This document shows, piece by piece, positions 47,709 through 59,568 of a stretch of DNA of 64,000 nt. Both the position numbers and the translations under genes were made by a program. The notes beneath the pieces are model-generated. The model saw only the letters and a program-made list of their open reading frames with translations. It had not been told where the DNA came from and did not search any database. Position 1 is the first letter of the stretch. Each line of letters opens with the position of its first letter. This stretch comes from Pseudisothecium myosuroides (lineage: Eukaryota; Streptophyta; Bryopsida; Hypnales; Lembophyllaceae): contig OX637296.1 in NCBI GenBank assembly GCA_951799445.1, positions 3,658,001-3,722,000 on the forward strand. The letters run 5' to 3'.

Positions 47709-47828
47709 GCGTGAGGGTTGAAATCCGCTCTTGGGAACCCAGAGCTATTCTGTACCGCCGGCATCACTTTCTGACGACTCTTGTTTGTTGCTCAAACAGT
47801 CACTTAATCGCACTTCATCACCATTCAG
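47709..47828 (+). pseudogene. Possible frameshifted prolyl 4-hydroxylase exon
   Basis: After an acceptor (TTGCAG) one frame reads VRVEIRSWEPRAILYR and the next frame continues SLSDDSCLLLKQSL, ending at a GT donor. Plant prolyl 4-hydroxylases have a stretch of the form VEV(I/L)SWEPRAF-Y-(H)NFLS-EEC-LI before the catalytic core, so the two pieces fit one exon with a small deletion at about 47763. No catalytic His/Asp exons were found nearby, so it looks like an isolated fragment. Assignment rests on a short match. Confidence 0.4.
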
Positions 47829-49350
47829 GTACGCAGTCTTGTATTTCGGGGATATGCGACGTTGCTTTGCTTATCATGCTTTTGGACACCGTAGCTTTTT
47901 GTTGAAATTCGGCCATATTGTGTTTTTCCAGAAAGGAAAGAAACTCAAGGTTTGTGTTGGTAATTGTGAATCTCTGATTGATATAAGCTGATATTAAACG
48001 ATATTAAACTGATATTAAGCATGCATGAGTGATCTAAGTTGAGACTCTTGTATTGGGAATAGATTGTATTGAATTTGTGGTGCAATTTAATGGATATGGG
48101 ATTTTCAAGAACTGTCAAGCTACAATGCGTCAATGAATCTGCTCCAGAAGTAGGTCTAAATTTGTTCCTAAGATCCTCAAGAACAACACTCTTTACCACA
48201 ATACCAAGTGAAAATGTATCTTAAGCCCCCTTGACAGCCTTGGATGCCTTTCTCTTGTCATCTAGTTTTTGGACAAATTGCCTTGGGTGATAAGTCTTGT
48301 TTTTATAGGGTTTATTCATGGAAAGATTCAACCTGCCATGACCACCGGGTAATCACCAAAAGGATTAGAAATTGGAATAATCCTAAAGGACAAGTATTTG
48401 TCCAAATCATATATAGTTTTGTGGATCATAAGGATTTGACTGCTACATAAGATTTTGAAAAAAAAAAGTATGTCAGTGAAGAAATGATGTCATTTGAGAA
48501 TGGACTACTACATTTGAGTTGACATTCCAAATATGACCGTGTCCTTCTAGAATGACTGCAATCCCTCACTATAGGAGAAAGAAACTAGGGCATCAATCTT
48601 GTTTGTGTGATAGTGTACAATCAATACATCAGTATACTTGATTTCAATTACAAAATTGCCTCAAAGAGACAAACAAACTTCACATGTGCTCACAATTTGA
48701 CATGTAGAATTTGTTTCGTCACATCACGAGGAGGTGACTAGTAAAGAGGTTTGCATATCACGTGTGAGCGAGGGATATTATTTATGGGGGTATTTTGATA
48801 GAAAGGACTAATTAAATAGACCATATTATTACCTAATTTTTGAATTTGTCATAATTTTAAGTACCATACACTTACTTTGAATTTGAAAGATAGACTAATT
48901 TTTCATACCATTACTTCATTATAATTTAAGAATCTTGAATTGGAAACACCCTATACGTAACAAAACTATACCATATAAATAATAAAATATCACAAAATAC
49001 ATGATATTAGTGGTACTACATAACATTGTTAAATACCTAACAAATTGAGTTACACATTAGAGGTTGTGGACACAAAGAGGTTATCATATGTAAATGCCAT
49101 TGCTTAGAAATTCAAAACTTGTTTATCTACAATAAATGTGACTCATGCATCCAAACAACACAAAATACCAAGATATATAAAACAATAAGTCAACTAGAAT
49201 ACAGTATATAACACAACCTTCATTTGTACAACCTTCACATGACAGTGATATACAATTGACTCATTCAAGTATGAAGTCAAAGACATGATCCTAAAACATG
49301 ACCCTACTCATAGCTAGCCCCAACCTAAGATACTTTTAATTAATGGTACA
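47829..49350. other. AT-rich spacer with partial long-repeat copy
   Basis: 48240-48560 is related to 30690-30900 ('ggaataatcctaaaggacaa', 'gttttgtggatcataaggat'). No gene is supported. Confidence 0.4.
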
Positions 49351-50439
49351 TGGGTGAATGCAAGAAACACTTGTACTATATGTTGTGTTTTGCCACACCC
49401 TAGTTTTTGATTTTTTTTTTGTCATAATTTTTGTATTTTAGCTCCAAATGACTCAAAATTCATAGAAAAGCTACTCATAACCATTATACACCTTGCCTAA
49501 TTTTTTTGTAATTTTCAAAAATAATTTACTATTTTTAAACAGCCCTGATAATTTCTCGCAATGGGTGATTTAGGCGTTTTTTGCACTTTTTTTAACCCAA
49601 AAAAACGAATTTTGAGCTGAAATTTGGAGAGAGTGGTCTTCTAGTAGACTTATAGCTACTGTCCAAATGAATTTAAAAAAAATTCTTATTTTTATGTAGT
49701 GTACAAGTCCACAAAGAAAGCTCTTTTTTGCATTTTTTTTCAAAGGTATTAAACATTATTTTGGTGCGTTTTTTGGTCAAAACCCATCACCAAAAAGTTT
49801 TCTCAAATGGACAATAAAAATCCTATTTTTTACAATTTAAAATGTCAAAAGTGTTATTTTCTTCACCGATTTTAGGGTGAATTTTGGACATAGAATTCAC
49901 CCTAAAATCGGTGAAGAAAATACCACTTTTGACATTTTAAATTGTAAAAAATAGGATTTTTTTTTTAAAAATATATATAAAAATTGTCCATTTGAGAAAA
50001 CTTTTTGGTGATGGGTTTTGACCAAAAAATGCACCAAAATAATGTTTCATACCTTTGAAAAAAAATGCAGAAAGGAACTCTCTTTGTGGACTTGTACACC
50101 ACATAAAAATAAGAATTTTTTTAAAATTCATTTGGACAATAGCTATAAGTCTACTAGAAGACCATTCTCTCCAAATTTCAGCTCAAAATTTGTTTTTTTG
50201 GGTTAAAAAAAGTGCAAGAAACGCCTAAATCATCCATTGTGAGAAATTATCAGGGCTGTTTAAAAATAGTAAATTATTTTTGAAAATTACAAAAAAATTA
50301 GGCAAGGTGTATAATGGTTATGAGTAGCTTTTCTATAAATTTTGAGTCATTTGGAGTTAAAACACAAAAGTTATGGCCAAAACAAAAATCAAAAACTAGG
50401 GTGTGACAAAATGCTTTAAGTGTTTCTTGCATTCACCCA
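49351..50439. mobile_element. Fold-back (palindromic) element, copy 2, about 1.09 kb
   Basis: Ends TGGGTGAATGCAAGAAACAC and GTGTTTCTTGCATTCACCCA are exact inverses. Arms of ~500 bp meet near 49890, where 'ccgattttagggtgaattt' faces its inverse. It closely matches 35559-36651 in sequence and length. A clear target duplication was not identified. Frames inside are mirror artefacts. Confidence 0.88.
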
Positions 50440-53099
50440 CATTAGCATAGTATCTAGCAGGAATACAGACACTACTCATAGCCCCAGTCTGGGATACTCT
50501 TACTCCATGGTACATTAGATCTAAAAAAAACAAATTGGCCACATTATTTATGTCTATATATTTATTACAATTTAAATTCACCTGTTTTTCTACAATATAT
50601 TATCTCAAATATTTTTCAAAAATTTAAAAGCAATGAATAAAATGTACCATATTTTTGACCACACGTAACATGCTAAAGTTTTCTAAGTCACCCCCCCGGG
50701 CATTACATGCATATATACAATCGTGTGCAATGTGAAAGATTCTCAAACTATATGGGTTGTTGTTTATTATTGTGCTCAAATTTTTCAAGAAGTGGGTGCT
50801 ATTTGTCAACACCTTGCTACTTAAAAGTCAACATTTCCAATTTGATTTCAAACAACTATAGAAGGATAAATTAATGGCGACATGAACTTATACTAACTTA
50901 AAATAGTGTAATTGTGAAAAATTATTTCACTTGCACTAATAGGAAAAATCAATGTTACCATCAAATTTCTAATTTAACCCCAAAAGGTGAGGCCTATCAC
51001 TAAGACAGATAGCAAAAAAGCGAATTGATTTTTGAATGAATATGTTCATTTTTTATTTCTATAATGTCCGTGAAATCTATTCATTTGATACCTTTAGGCC
51101 TTGAGGTCTTTACGGGGGTCTTTATTAGGTAAATGCAATAAGTTACAAACTAGACTGCTAGCAAAATAAAGAACCAATCCATTTGAATCCTCTTCTATTA
51201 AAATATAGACTAGGTAATGTGAAAGTGGAGCCACATTATGAGAAATAACATGGCAAGCCAAGGGAGTGGCAAGGCCGGTATTTGATTTCCCATAATAAGG
51301 CTATGCTTTGAGATTACCAGAAATAATCTTAATATTAAATGTTTGGGTCTTGGTCAACCATGCACAATCAAAGGTTTAGCTAGAGAAGAGGCCCTATAAT
51401 ACTGAAACAAACCTAAGTTGTGAGAAAGGACATGCATCTCTTGATCCAATGAGAGATTGTCATTTACCTTTAGTCTAAAATCCAAAGTGTTCCCAAAAGG
51501 AACAATTGACGGTTTGGGCAAGTCCCTATGATCTCAATTTTTGGCATGATTTTGAATATTTTCTTGATGATATCTAGATAAATACATGAGCTTTTTGAAA
51601 TTTTTTATTTCAATGAGTGCCCACGAGCAAAAGTTATGCTAGACTAGGCACAAAATGGAGTATGTAAGGCAACAATAGAAAAACTTAAAATGGAAATTTT
51701 AAGACTTTCACATTCATAGATTATATTTTTGTTTGTATGAAAAGCTTTGATTGAATCTATTTGGATTAGTGGTGTGAAAGTTATAGAGCTTCTTGTTTTG
51801 CAAACAATCATTGCATCTTGACAAAATAATGTATTGGATTCATTTTAAAATCTTAATTTTTACAATTAAAAAAGAAACATTCCACGAGGTTCAATTTGTT
51901 TGTTAGATCAATCTCAATGTTGGAATTAGTATATTTCAATTCTGTCTTAGAGATATAAACTATTTAATTTTTCCTTCTCTTTTGTACTTTATTCTACTTA
52001 ACAAATTATTCTTAAAGAGTAAAAGTCAACTTGTTTGTGTCTATTCTTTAAAAAAAAATTGATTCCTAACTCAATTTTTCAACATATATATATTTTTTAA
52101 TTCAAAATTTGTAGTGCAAAAATTTTAAGCTTTATTAGAAGATTGAAAGCCCTATAATCTAGTCACACACTTACACAAGGTGCAAAAATCTAAATTGGTA
52201 AAGCATGAGTAGACCCAATCTAAACCACACACTGACACATCCCCTACCTAAGTGCATTGTTATGATGATAAAGGATTTCTAAGATTGTGGTAATGCGTGG
52301 ATAACTAATGCAAATGAAAGGACCCAGTAGATGTCAAGATTAGGTGACTGACACCATGGGGTTGTTGTACCTTAGATGTTGTTGTTGGTATTGTAGGATT
52401 GTTGTTGTATTGTTTTCTAGTGCCATGGTTTGGATCATTGTCGGACTTGTTGAATCCTAGTTAAATTTGATTGTTATTTGGGTACTTAATTTCTAAAGAC
52501 CAAAAGTCCCTCTTGAGAGTTTGAGTAGGTTCCTATGATTTCATTTTTTAACAAGATTTTTTTAACGTGTTTCTCAAGACAAAAAAATAAATTAGCTTTG
52601 GTGGAATAAATTTTTTATTTCAATCAGTGCTTCAAGGGAGAAAACATTATGCCATTTGAAGCTTAAATTAGAAATTATTGGGCAATGCAAATAAACTAGA
52701 AAAGTTTATAATAATAATTTTTAAAATTTGTTTCTCATAGGAACTATTTTTTTCTACTAACTTGAACTTTATTTTCACAGCTCTTAAAAAAAAATAGGTG
52801 TACATGGTTTAGTTTGCTTGCTAAAACAATCTCAAAATAAATTTAAAAAACTCAAAAAAGAATTTTGAAAAATTTGTTTTTCATAGAAAATATTTTTGTC
52901 TACTACTATGGAAAGATTTGATTCATTCAATTTGGACTCTAGTGATGAAAACATTATCAATGGAGACTTTGTTTTTTGGGCAATCAAAATATCTTGTTCT
53001 TCAAAGGATAACATTGAGAATTCTTTGTTTCTTCAAGATCCTTGAAATTTATTTCTTGAAAACTTTTTGTTTTTCATCTTCAACTTTACATGGTTATGT
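50440..53099. other. AT-rich repeat region
   Basis: 50880-51300 is a direct copy of the long dispersed repeat without the 251-bp MITE. 51480-52200 and about 52490-52900 are diverged + strand TTAA-family copies. No gene is supported. Confidence 0.5.
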
Positions 53100-53858
53100 T
53101 ATGAAGAATTAAAACATTGAAAGATAAGAGAATATTAAATAATACAAGAATTCAACAAAAGTTAGCATTCTTTCAATGGCAACAAAGAATCTGGAAAAAA
53201 AATTCATCCATTTTGGCAACATCCAAATAATATGGATTTAGGATAATTTTGTACTTTTGGATTAGCAGAATGTCTTACTCGGTGAGTAGAAATACTACCA
53301 AAGTGGTGCTTGATTCCTATTGCAATTTTTACGAGAGCCATTTCTCTGTATATGTCTCTCTCTCCCCCCTCTTCCTCCTCCCTCAGAACTTCAAGACCAT
53401 AGCTACGGCAAAATCTTTGGATCCCGTTGATCTAACTGATTATCTAGAACTTTCCAATTCACCACGAAGCTAAAAGGGAATGCAACGCCATTCCTGGGAG
53501 GTTCATCTTCGTGTGCGGAGCAATTGGCTTTGGAGACATCACCGTGCAAGTGCAGGTAGAACAAGTGTATATGTTGCAAGAAACACAAGTTTGATAATGA
53601 CTGCATCTATGACATAATCGAAGGATGCCAAATGCTTTGGTGAGTTCTAGCACTTGTATCAAACAATTGAGTTCATCAAGGGGGAGTGCAAGAAACCTAA
53701 GAACAATTAATGTGCTCAAGAGAGTTGCCAAGATGAACAAGGAGAAGGAGGAGCGGCTCCAGAAGTTTATGGTGAACCAGCAAATTGTCATAGCTAAGAT
53801 CATCGCTGATATTGTTAAGAATGTTGTGGGTCGACGTCTTGACTCTCCTGCAGAGTAG
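53100..53858 (+). pseudogene. Decayed copy of the cassette-family gene with its 5' flank
   Basis: 53100-53400 matches the upstream region of the 44.3-kb gene. The position of its start codon now reads ACG (near 53405). The frame SLDPVDLTDYLELSNS breaks soon after, and CKKHKFDND, DIIEGC and the intact end MNKEKEERLQKFMVNQQI to GRRLDSPAE are spread over different frames. Only one 22-residue cassette is present, against two in the intact gene. Many differences from the 44.3-kb copy are C-to-T or G-to-A. Confidence 0.75.
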
Positions 53859-54120
53859 ACGAATTTGTGGAGTAGACGAATTTGTGGAGCAGAGCTCATG
53901 TGATCGGAGTAGCCACGCGCGTTTTGTCTACGCAGTTTTGTGTACAGTCATACTCTTGTGACTTGACTTGAATGTGTTGAAGACAGTGGTCGCCATAGTG
54001 GCTTATTTTTTCATGTTTCACAATGTAAACGAACAAGAATGAAGCGCTGAATGCAACTCACATGCATAAATGCCATGACACTGCCCTGGATTTGAAGAGC
54101 ACTCTGTCATTTCTCCTGAG

Positions 54121-54228
54121 ATGGAGGAACAGCGCTACAAGTGTAAGATGGAAGCGCAGCTTTCCACGGCGAAGATCATCGCCGGGGCTGTAAAGAGCGC
54201 TTCAGATGGGTGCCTCGACCCGATCTAG
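54121..54228 (+). pseudogene. Cassette relic with intact 35-aa frame
   Basis: MEEQRYKCKMEAQLSTAKII then AGAVKSASDGCLDPI and TAG. It is the best preserved of the downstream duplicates of the C-terminal cassette and has its own ATG and stop. Whether this mini-frame is translated is unknown; a decayed duplicate is the simpler view. Confidence 0.5.
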
Positions 54229-54369
54229 GAAAGTGTAGAAAATAAATTGTAGTAGCGCTACTTTGACCGTAGTAGGCGCTGAGTCTATCCTGTCGTCGCA
54301 ATTTACATTCTTTGTGCACATAAATTCTTGGATGTGGCTTGAACCGAGTCTGTTGCTTGTTGCCTGGAG

Positions 54370-54480
54370 GTGGAGGAGCGGCGGTGTGTACGCGGGTGTG
54401 ATGGAAACGCAGCTCGCCATGGCCAAGGTCATTGCTTCGGCTTTCAAAGCGCTGTAGACAGATGCCTCGACTCTAGGAGA
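54370..54480 (+). pseudogene. Cassette relic with frameshift and stop
   Basis: VEERRCV, then in a shifted frame VMETQLAMAKVIASAFKAL and a stop, followed by TDASTL. It aligns with the 54121-54228 unit and the gene C-terminus. Confidence 0.5.
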
Positions 54481-54822
54481 GATTACATATTAAAAATAGT
54501 AGAGCTGCTTTGTAGAAGTGACTTTCTGTTTGCTCTTTCGTCTCAAGTTTGATCTCGTGTGGATTAAGTAACAGTTCAGTGTGCAAATCAATTTTTTGTG
54601 GCTTGACTTGAATGTGTGGAAGTCGTTACCTTGACGGCTTGCCTCCCCGTGTTTCACAAATAATGTAAACGGATATTAAAAGCAAATCGCCGATATGCGA
54701 CTTAAATGGATGCTGTGAAATTGCTGCAGTGAGTTTAGACTTTGAAGATGATTCTGTGAAAAGGTCGAATCCAAGAAGAAGCCATCGCTCGCGAGACCGA
54801 GACGGCCACCGTGGCCCTGCGG

Positions 54823-54932
54823 ATGGATGACCGGAGCGTGTGGCGCTTCCAGGGTGTCATCGAAGCGCAGTTCGCCTAGCTTGGCCAAGATCATCGCCGA
54901 GGCTGTCGATCTAGGGCTTGCCATAGCCAAGC
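54823..54932 (+). pseudogene. Cassette relic with stop and frameshift
   Basis: MDDRSVWRFQGVIEAQFA, a stop, then LAKIIAEAVD in another frame. A further weak hit (RQLAMAA) lies near 55040. Confidence 0.45.
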
Positions 54933-55785
54933 TCACCATGGCCCGCTTGTGTCTCTACAATTTGAATTCAGTGCAGATTACACTCAGTGAGCAATCAAAT
55001 TCCTTGTACTGTAGTTTGAATCGCATGTGTTGCAGCAGTCGCCAACTCGCCATGGCGGCTAGCTCCGGCAGTAAGAAAGAACCGCTGACATGCATGCAGC
55101 GAAATTTGCTACAGTGGATTCGGCGACGATGAACCTGTCGAAAGAATCTTCGAAAGTTCAAAGTAAAATAAAATAGGTGGGAGTATAAAAATAAATAAAA
55201 ATACTCCGGAATTTATGGTCGGTGGTGATGATGGGGAGTGTGTCGAGAAACAGAGAGGAAATATCCTCGAAGGTTACCCAGTTTTTGTCAGTATGTCCGG
55301 GCTGTGTGGCAAACTCTGGACGGATATGGCGCCCCCTTGCGCCACATGCGACGCTCTCATTCACCGGCAAGACTTCGTGGAAAGCACGAGCTGATGAATC
55401 TTGCGAGATCCTTCAAGGTACTTGCTGTACTGTAGGTGTCGATTGTACGGTTGTCGTTCTTGTGCATAGCTTTATAACTTCTCCAAGGGTTTAGAATTAT
55501 CTCACTCTGAGATTCTTACATTCTAAGTGAAGAACGGCGTATGTTGCAGTTCGTGTGGTAGTGTGGAAATGCTTCGCAGGTGTAGACTGAGAGCTCTTCT
55601 TGTGCTGTAGGAGCGCTCAAGAATTCCTGGGGTAGAGACTGGGAACTCGACGTTTAAGAGAGTGCCGACGCTTTTTCGGTTCCTTCATTTCGTTTTGCAC
55701 TTGTCTCTGTTGTGATTCGACATAGTGTTCATTTGTAATTAAATTACCGCAGAAATTATAAGGTCACTGACCGGCACTTATCGTC
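54933..55785 (+). promoter_or_regulatory. 5' flank of the F-box gene
   Basis: GC-moderate, with no recognised gene. It likely includes the promoter and 5' leader of the F-box gene. Frames here (54955-55494) lack family features. Confidence 0.4.
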
Positions 55786-57400
55786 ATGGTCGAAGCGAAT
55801 GCCCAGCCACCTGACGAGCTAGAAGGAACGGCGCCAGCAGTGGAAGCCTTGCCGTTGGGCCATGGCCATTCCAATGAAGATGGCGAGAATTTGGTACACT
55901 TAATCCCTCTCTAATGTCACACTCTGCAATCGCACATTCGTTGTGCATCCTCAGAATCTGTCTTATTTTGTACACATCCGATTAGTCAACTTCCTCATGT
56001 CAAGTTCTGTACATGTTAGCAGAAGCCCGTTTGCTCTCCTGGGCTTTGCCATTTGAGAGGGTTCAGTGTACTAACTTAAGCAAGAGCTCTCATGTACGTT
56101 TCGTTGCTTGTTCGTCCAGTTGTAGAATCTTCGTGCTTGTTTACGAATTCTTACTGTACGCTTTCTTTTTCAGGACTTGAAACGGGTCGGCAGTGAGGGT
56201 GCAATGTTAGGGTTACCCCAAGATTTAGAAGACCTGGTTCTCGCGCGGCTCCCCATTTCGACCCTCTACAGTATTCGCCCTGTCTGCAAGCGATGGCACT
56301 CTCTACTCACCCACCTTCCTTTCCTCACCCTTCGAGCTGAGATTCAAGGTCAACAAGAGGCAACGTTTTTCCCTTTGGTATTCTGGAACGAAGGCAAGGC
56401 AACTCTACGAATTTCTCGTACAGGGAGCAGGCTTGAGTTAGAAGATTTTGAGTCGAATTATACCTCAAACCTTAATGTAGAGAATGCGGGAGTTCAATCA
56501 ACTGACTCGGCAACTGAGACGGAAAGCGCAACGTGGTCATGGTTGGGTTACGACTCCACAAGGAGAAGATGGCAAACCCTGAAGCCCTTCACATCGCCCA
56601 TTGATGTCAAGAGCGTCATCACAGGATCCAGGGGTCTCTTGTGCTTGCAAGGCGAGCGCTCCTTGCTGGTGGTGAACCCCATGACTGGAGCCCAAAGAGA
56701 GGTCCCTCTCACGGAGAATGTGGTGCAGTTGGTGGTGAACACCGAGCAGAACTCGTTCAAAATTCTCTCTGCGGCGTCTCGAAAACGGACGAAGGTCTAC
56801 GACTCTCAAACAGGGCTATGGACTAAAAGAGGACGACCCACTCCGAACCTCGCCTTGACAAAGCACGTTGGAGCGTACTGCGATGGAGAGTTGTACTGTG
56901 TTGCGAGAGAGGAGAGGAGCGGCATGTGGGGTGTGGTGAAGTACGACGTCGAAGGTGCTCGCACTTGGAGCGACTTGATCTTCTTCCCTTCACAAGTCGG
57001 GGAGACTTGCGTGAAAGCCAAGGTGATCGAGTTTGGCAATGAGATCTTCGCTTTGATCGAGAAGGCGATCAGTGAGGATGACATTGGGGGAAGGACGAAG
57101 AGCCTGTCGCTCTGGAAGCTGGGGAGGGCGTCGTTGCAATGGCGGCTTGCAGGGGTGATGCCGATGCTGTTAAGGCAGCACCTCGTCAATCTGGACGACT
57201 TCGATTGTGTGGCGCTCAACAACCGGCTGTGCATCCTCAACAAAAGCTCGTTCAAGGCAGTGGCGTGCTTCATAACCTCGGGGGTTGTGACGGCCTGGCA
57301 AGAGTATCCCCTGGATTCTTATTTTTCTGCTGATACTCCTCTCGTGGAGCGGTGCATCGTTCGGTTTGCATTCGAACCAAACTTGTTGGTTTCGGTTTAG
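55786..57400 (+). CDS. F-box protein (kelch/FBA-like C-terminal region), two exons
   Basis: Exon 1 55786-55893 (36 codons from ATG) joins exon 2 56174-57400 in phase 0 (donor GTACAC, acceptor TTTTTCAG); 444 aa. The F-box is at about residues 49-90: LPQDLEDLVLARLP, then the SIRPVCKRWHSLL block. Downstream RGLLCLQGERSLLVVNPMTG (about 189-208) is the repeat-like block usual in plant F-box/kelch or F-box-associated proteins. Such proteins bind SKP1 through the F-box and present targets to an SCF ubiquitin ligase; the target is unknown. The next ATG (56204) would shorten the N-terminus by 46 residues and is possible if exon 1 is not used. Intact and GC-rich compared with the flanks. Confidence 0.88.
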
Positions 57401-58515
57401 CTCTCACGTTTGCTTCATTATCATCAAAGAGATATTTTCTTCGATTCATGGGGAAAATATCTGTGTACAGGCAACGTTTGTGATCGTGGATGGTGGTGTG
57501 AATTGTCAATCGTGCAGCTTTGAGTCAAGGCACGGTATTGCTCAAACTTCACCGTCCTGTGTTGGTTTTCTAGATTATTAGAATCTCAATTGCCGCCATA
57601 GCCCTGTTGTGGAAGAGCAACGCATGGATTCTTTTGTGTAAACTACTGTAATCAAGTTATTCAGATCTTTGAATGGTCTATTATTCTCCTTATCTCAAGT
57701 GGGTCATTCAATTCGAGAGCTTTTTCTTCTGCCTGGTGTAGTGCGAGTGATCTGGTCTCATTTACTACCTAATATAATATGTAAGCAGTTCTTTGTACAC
57801 GGATGAGAATGCCGAGTTTGGCATTCGGAAGGGCTGGATTCAATCATATTTTATTGAATCGGTATCTTCAGAATTGGATTGGTACAAGGGAGATTCTATG
57901 TCCAGACATCCAGGCTCATCGCATCTTTGGGACTGTACTCTGCTGAGCATCTACTTTGGCACAAGTCAGTGAAGTTGCTACAATGGTACATGAAGCTAGA
58001 CTGCTAGAGCAAGATAACTACAGTATACAAAGTGTGACATGTGTTTAGAATTGAACCCTACAAATTCTTCACTAAAATGTATAGCCTCTATCCATGAGAG
58101 TGGAGGGTAGATTTTGGTACACCTATTTTGAATACTCATTCAAATATATCCTCCCAAAATTTTAGGTTAAGGTGGGAGCACCAATGACCGTCCGTTTAAG
58201 AAATTCAACATAGTTGGAAGCATTGTTTGCTAGAAAAAAATATTTTAACAATATTGGCAAATGAAAATCATGAATTTTAAAAAAAAATTAGAATTTTTTG
58301 GACAAGGCATCTATTTTTTGTGAATTTTCAAAGTAGAACTTCGTAGGGCACTCCAAACCACATTCTATAGTAGTTAAGCTCTCTAGATTTAGACATGGTA
58401 ATCTAAAAAAATCATCAAGCACCAACTACAATTAAGCATTGGCACGGTTTTGAGGTACTTTTGGGGAGACTTAAAGGAGAATTTACAGTAAAAGAATGGA
58501 GACAGGAACGGGAAG
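57401..58515. other. 3' flank of the F-box gene, then AT-rich DNA
   Basis: The first ~400 bp probably holds the 3' untranslated region. About 58180-58490 ('gacaaggcatctattttttg', 'ctaaaaaaatcatcaagcac') repeats 29290-29740, so it is a fragment of the long dispersed repeat. Confidence 0.5.
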
Positions 58516-58682
58516 CATTAGAGAAAAAATCAGCCCTCCGGAGGGCTGCTCTGGAGTGACATGCCAAGCTATTAAAAAGCTTGGCCTGTCACTCCAGTAC
58601 TGTCCCGCGGTGAGCAGTCAGCTTGGCTGACTGCTCGCCGAAATCGCGATTTTTAATTTTTAATTTTTTTTTTAAGATTACC

Positions 58683-58713
<31 letters not shown>

Positions 58714-58871
58714 TTTTTACTAGTAATTTTCGGTTCCTGCGCCAGTTCTGCTGCAGTTTCTGCCGGGCGGAAATAGGGGAAAAAATATTTTTTTGGCAAA
58801 AAAAAGTAAATTTCAGGGTCCTCCGGAGGGCTGTGGAGCAGCCTTCCAGAGGGCTGATTTTTTCTCTAATG
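58516..58871. mobile_element. Multi-hairpin MITE, copy 2 (356 bp)
   Basis: Termini CATTAGAGAAAAAATCAGCC and GGCTGATTTTTTCTCTAATG are exact inverses. Just inside is the palindrome CAGCCCTCCGGAGGGCTG. Two further strong stems follow: GGAGTGACATGCCAAGC with GCTTGGCCTGTCACTCC, and GAGCAGTCAGC with GCTGACTGCTC. A ~29-base A run and a T run lie in the middle. A target duplication is not obvious. The frame at 58623-58946 is an artefact of these runs. Confidence 0.8.
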
Positions 58872-59315
58872 TGGTGCTTCTATCTTAAAAAAAACCCACC
58901 AATTGCAAGTTTGATGTACCTAAACTTCAAAAATAATTTTTTCTAGCCCTTTCTAAAGATGAAAGTCTGTCTTTCAACATTTTTAAAAACAAATTATTAT
59001 TTCCCATAACTTATGCAAAGAAAAATAACTTCAAGTGAACCATTAATTCTAAGTAGTTGGCATACTTATAAAGAGTTTGTTCATTTAGAATTCCAGGTTG
59101 AATTTTGAAAAGCTAGTCCAAGCTAGTGACATCTAAAGTACATACCTTTATAAAAAGGGAGACTTTGTACTAACTAATTTAATTTAAGAAAGGAGGGGGA
59201 ATACGTTGGCAATTGGAGTAATTTATTAGAGTTGTAAAAATGAAGTGTGATGAAAGTAAAGTTGGAGTAGAAGCAGTGTAAAGAATATTACTTGTTTTTG
59301 GGATAAATCATGTAT
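58872..59315. other. AT-rich spacer
   Basis: Distantly similar to about 80-220 at the start of the window ('ctttcaacatttttaaaaac', 'cccataacttatgc'). No gene. Confidence 0.35.
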
Positions 59316-59568
59316 CACTACAAGAGAAAGGGGTGTTTTAAGTGCAATTTTAAGGCAAAAAAACCATACTGAAAGGTCATGTATTTTAAGTAATATATTG
59401 CTTAAAATCATGTGTCTAGGACTTACCTTAAAGTACCTCTACTGAATTCCTGCATATGTCAATTTAATGAATTTTGCATGTCTTTTCAGCATTCTTAAAA
59501 GACAATATTAACTACAAAATAAATCTTCTCCAAAAGACATTTTACTTCATAAGAATTTGTACATTTAA

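Larger units (their letters stand above)
53940..54670 (+). repeat. Duplicated 3' flank blocks around cassette relics
   Basis: The segment 'gtgacttgacttgaatgtgt'...'tttcacaatgtaaac' (about 53958-54030) recurs as 'gtggcttgacttgaatgtgt'...'tttcacaaataatgtaaac' (about 54597-54671). The interval thus looks like an imperfect tandem duplication of roughly 640 bp that also duplicated the cassette relics between. Confidence 0.6.

Noticed and set aside
56537..57273. Antisense frames over the F-box gene (90 and 155 aa)
   Set aside because: Shadows of a GC-rich coding exon; no domain and no splice signals.
58623..58946. 107-aa frame with a poly-Lys run
   Set aside because: Created by the A run inside the multi-hairpin element.
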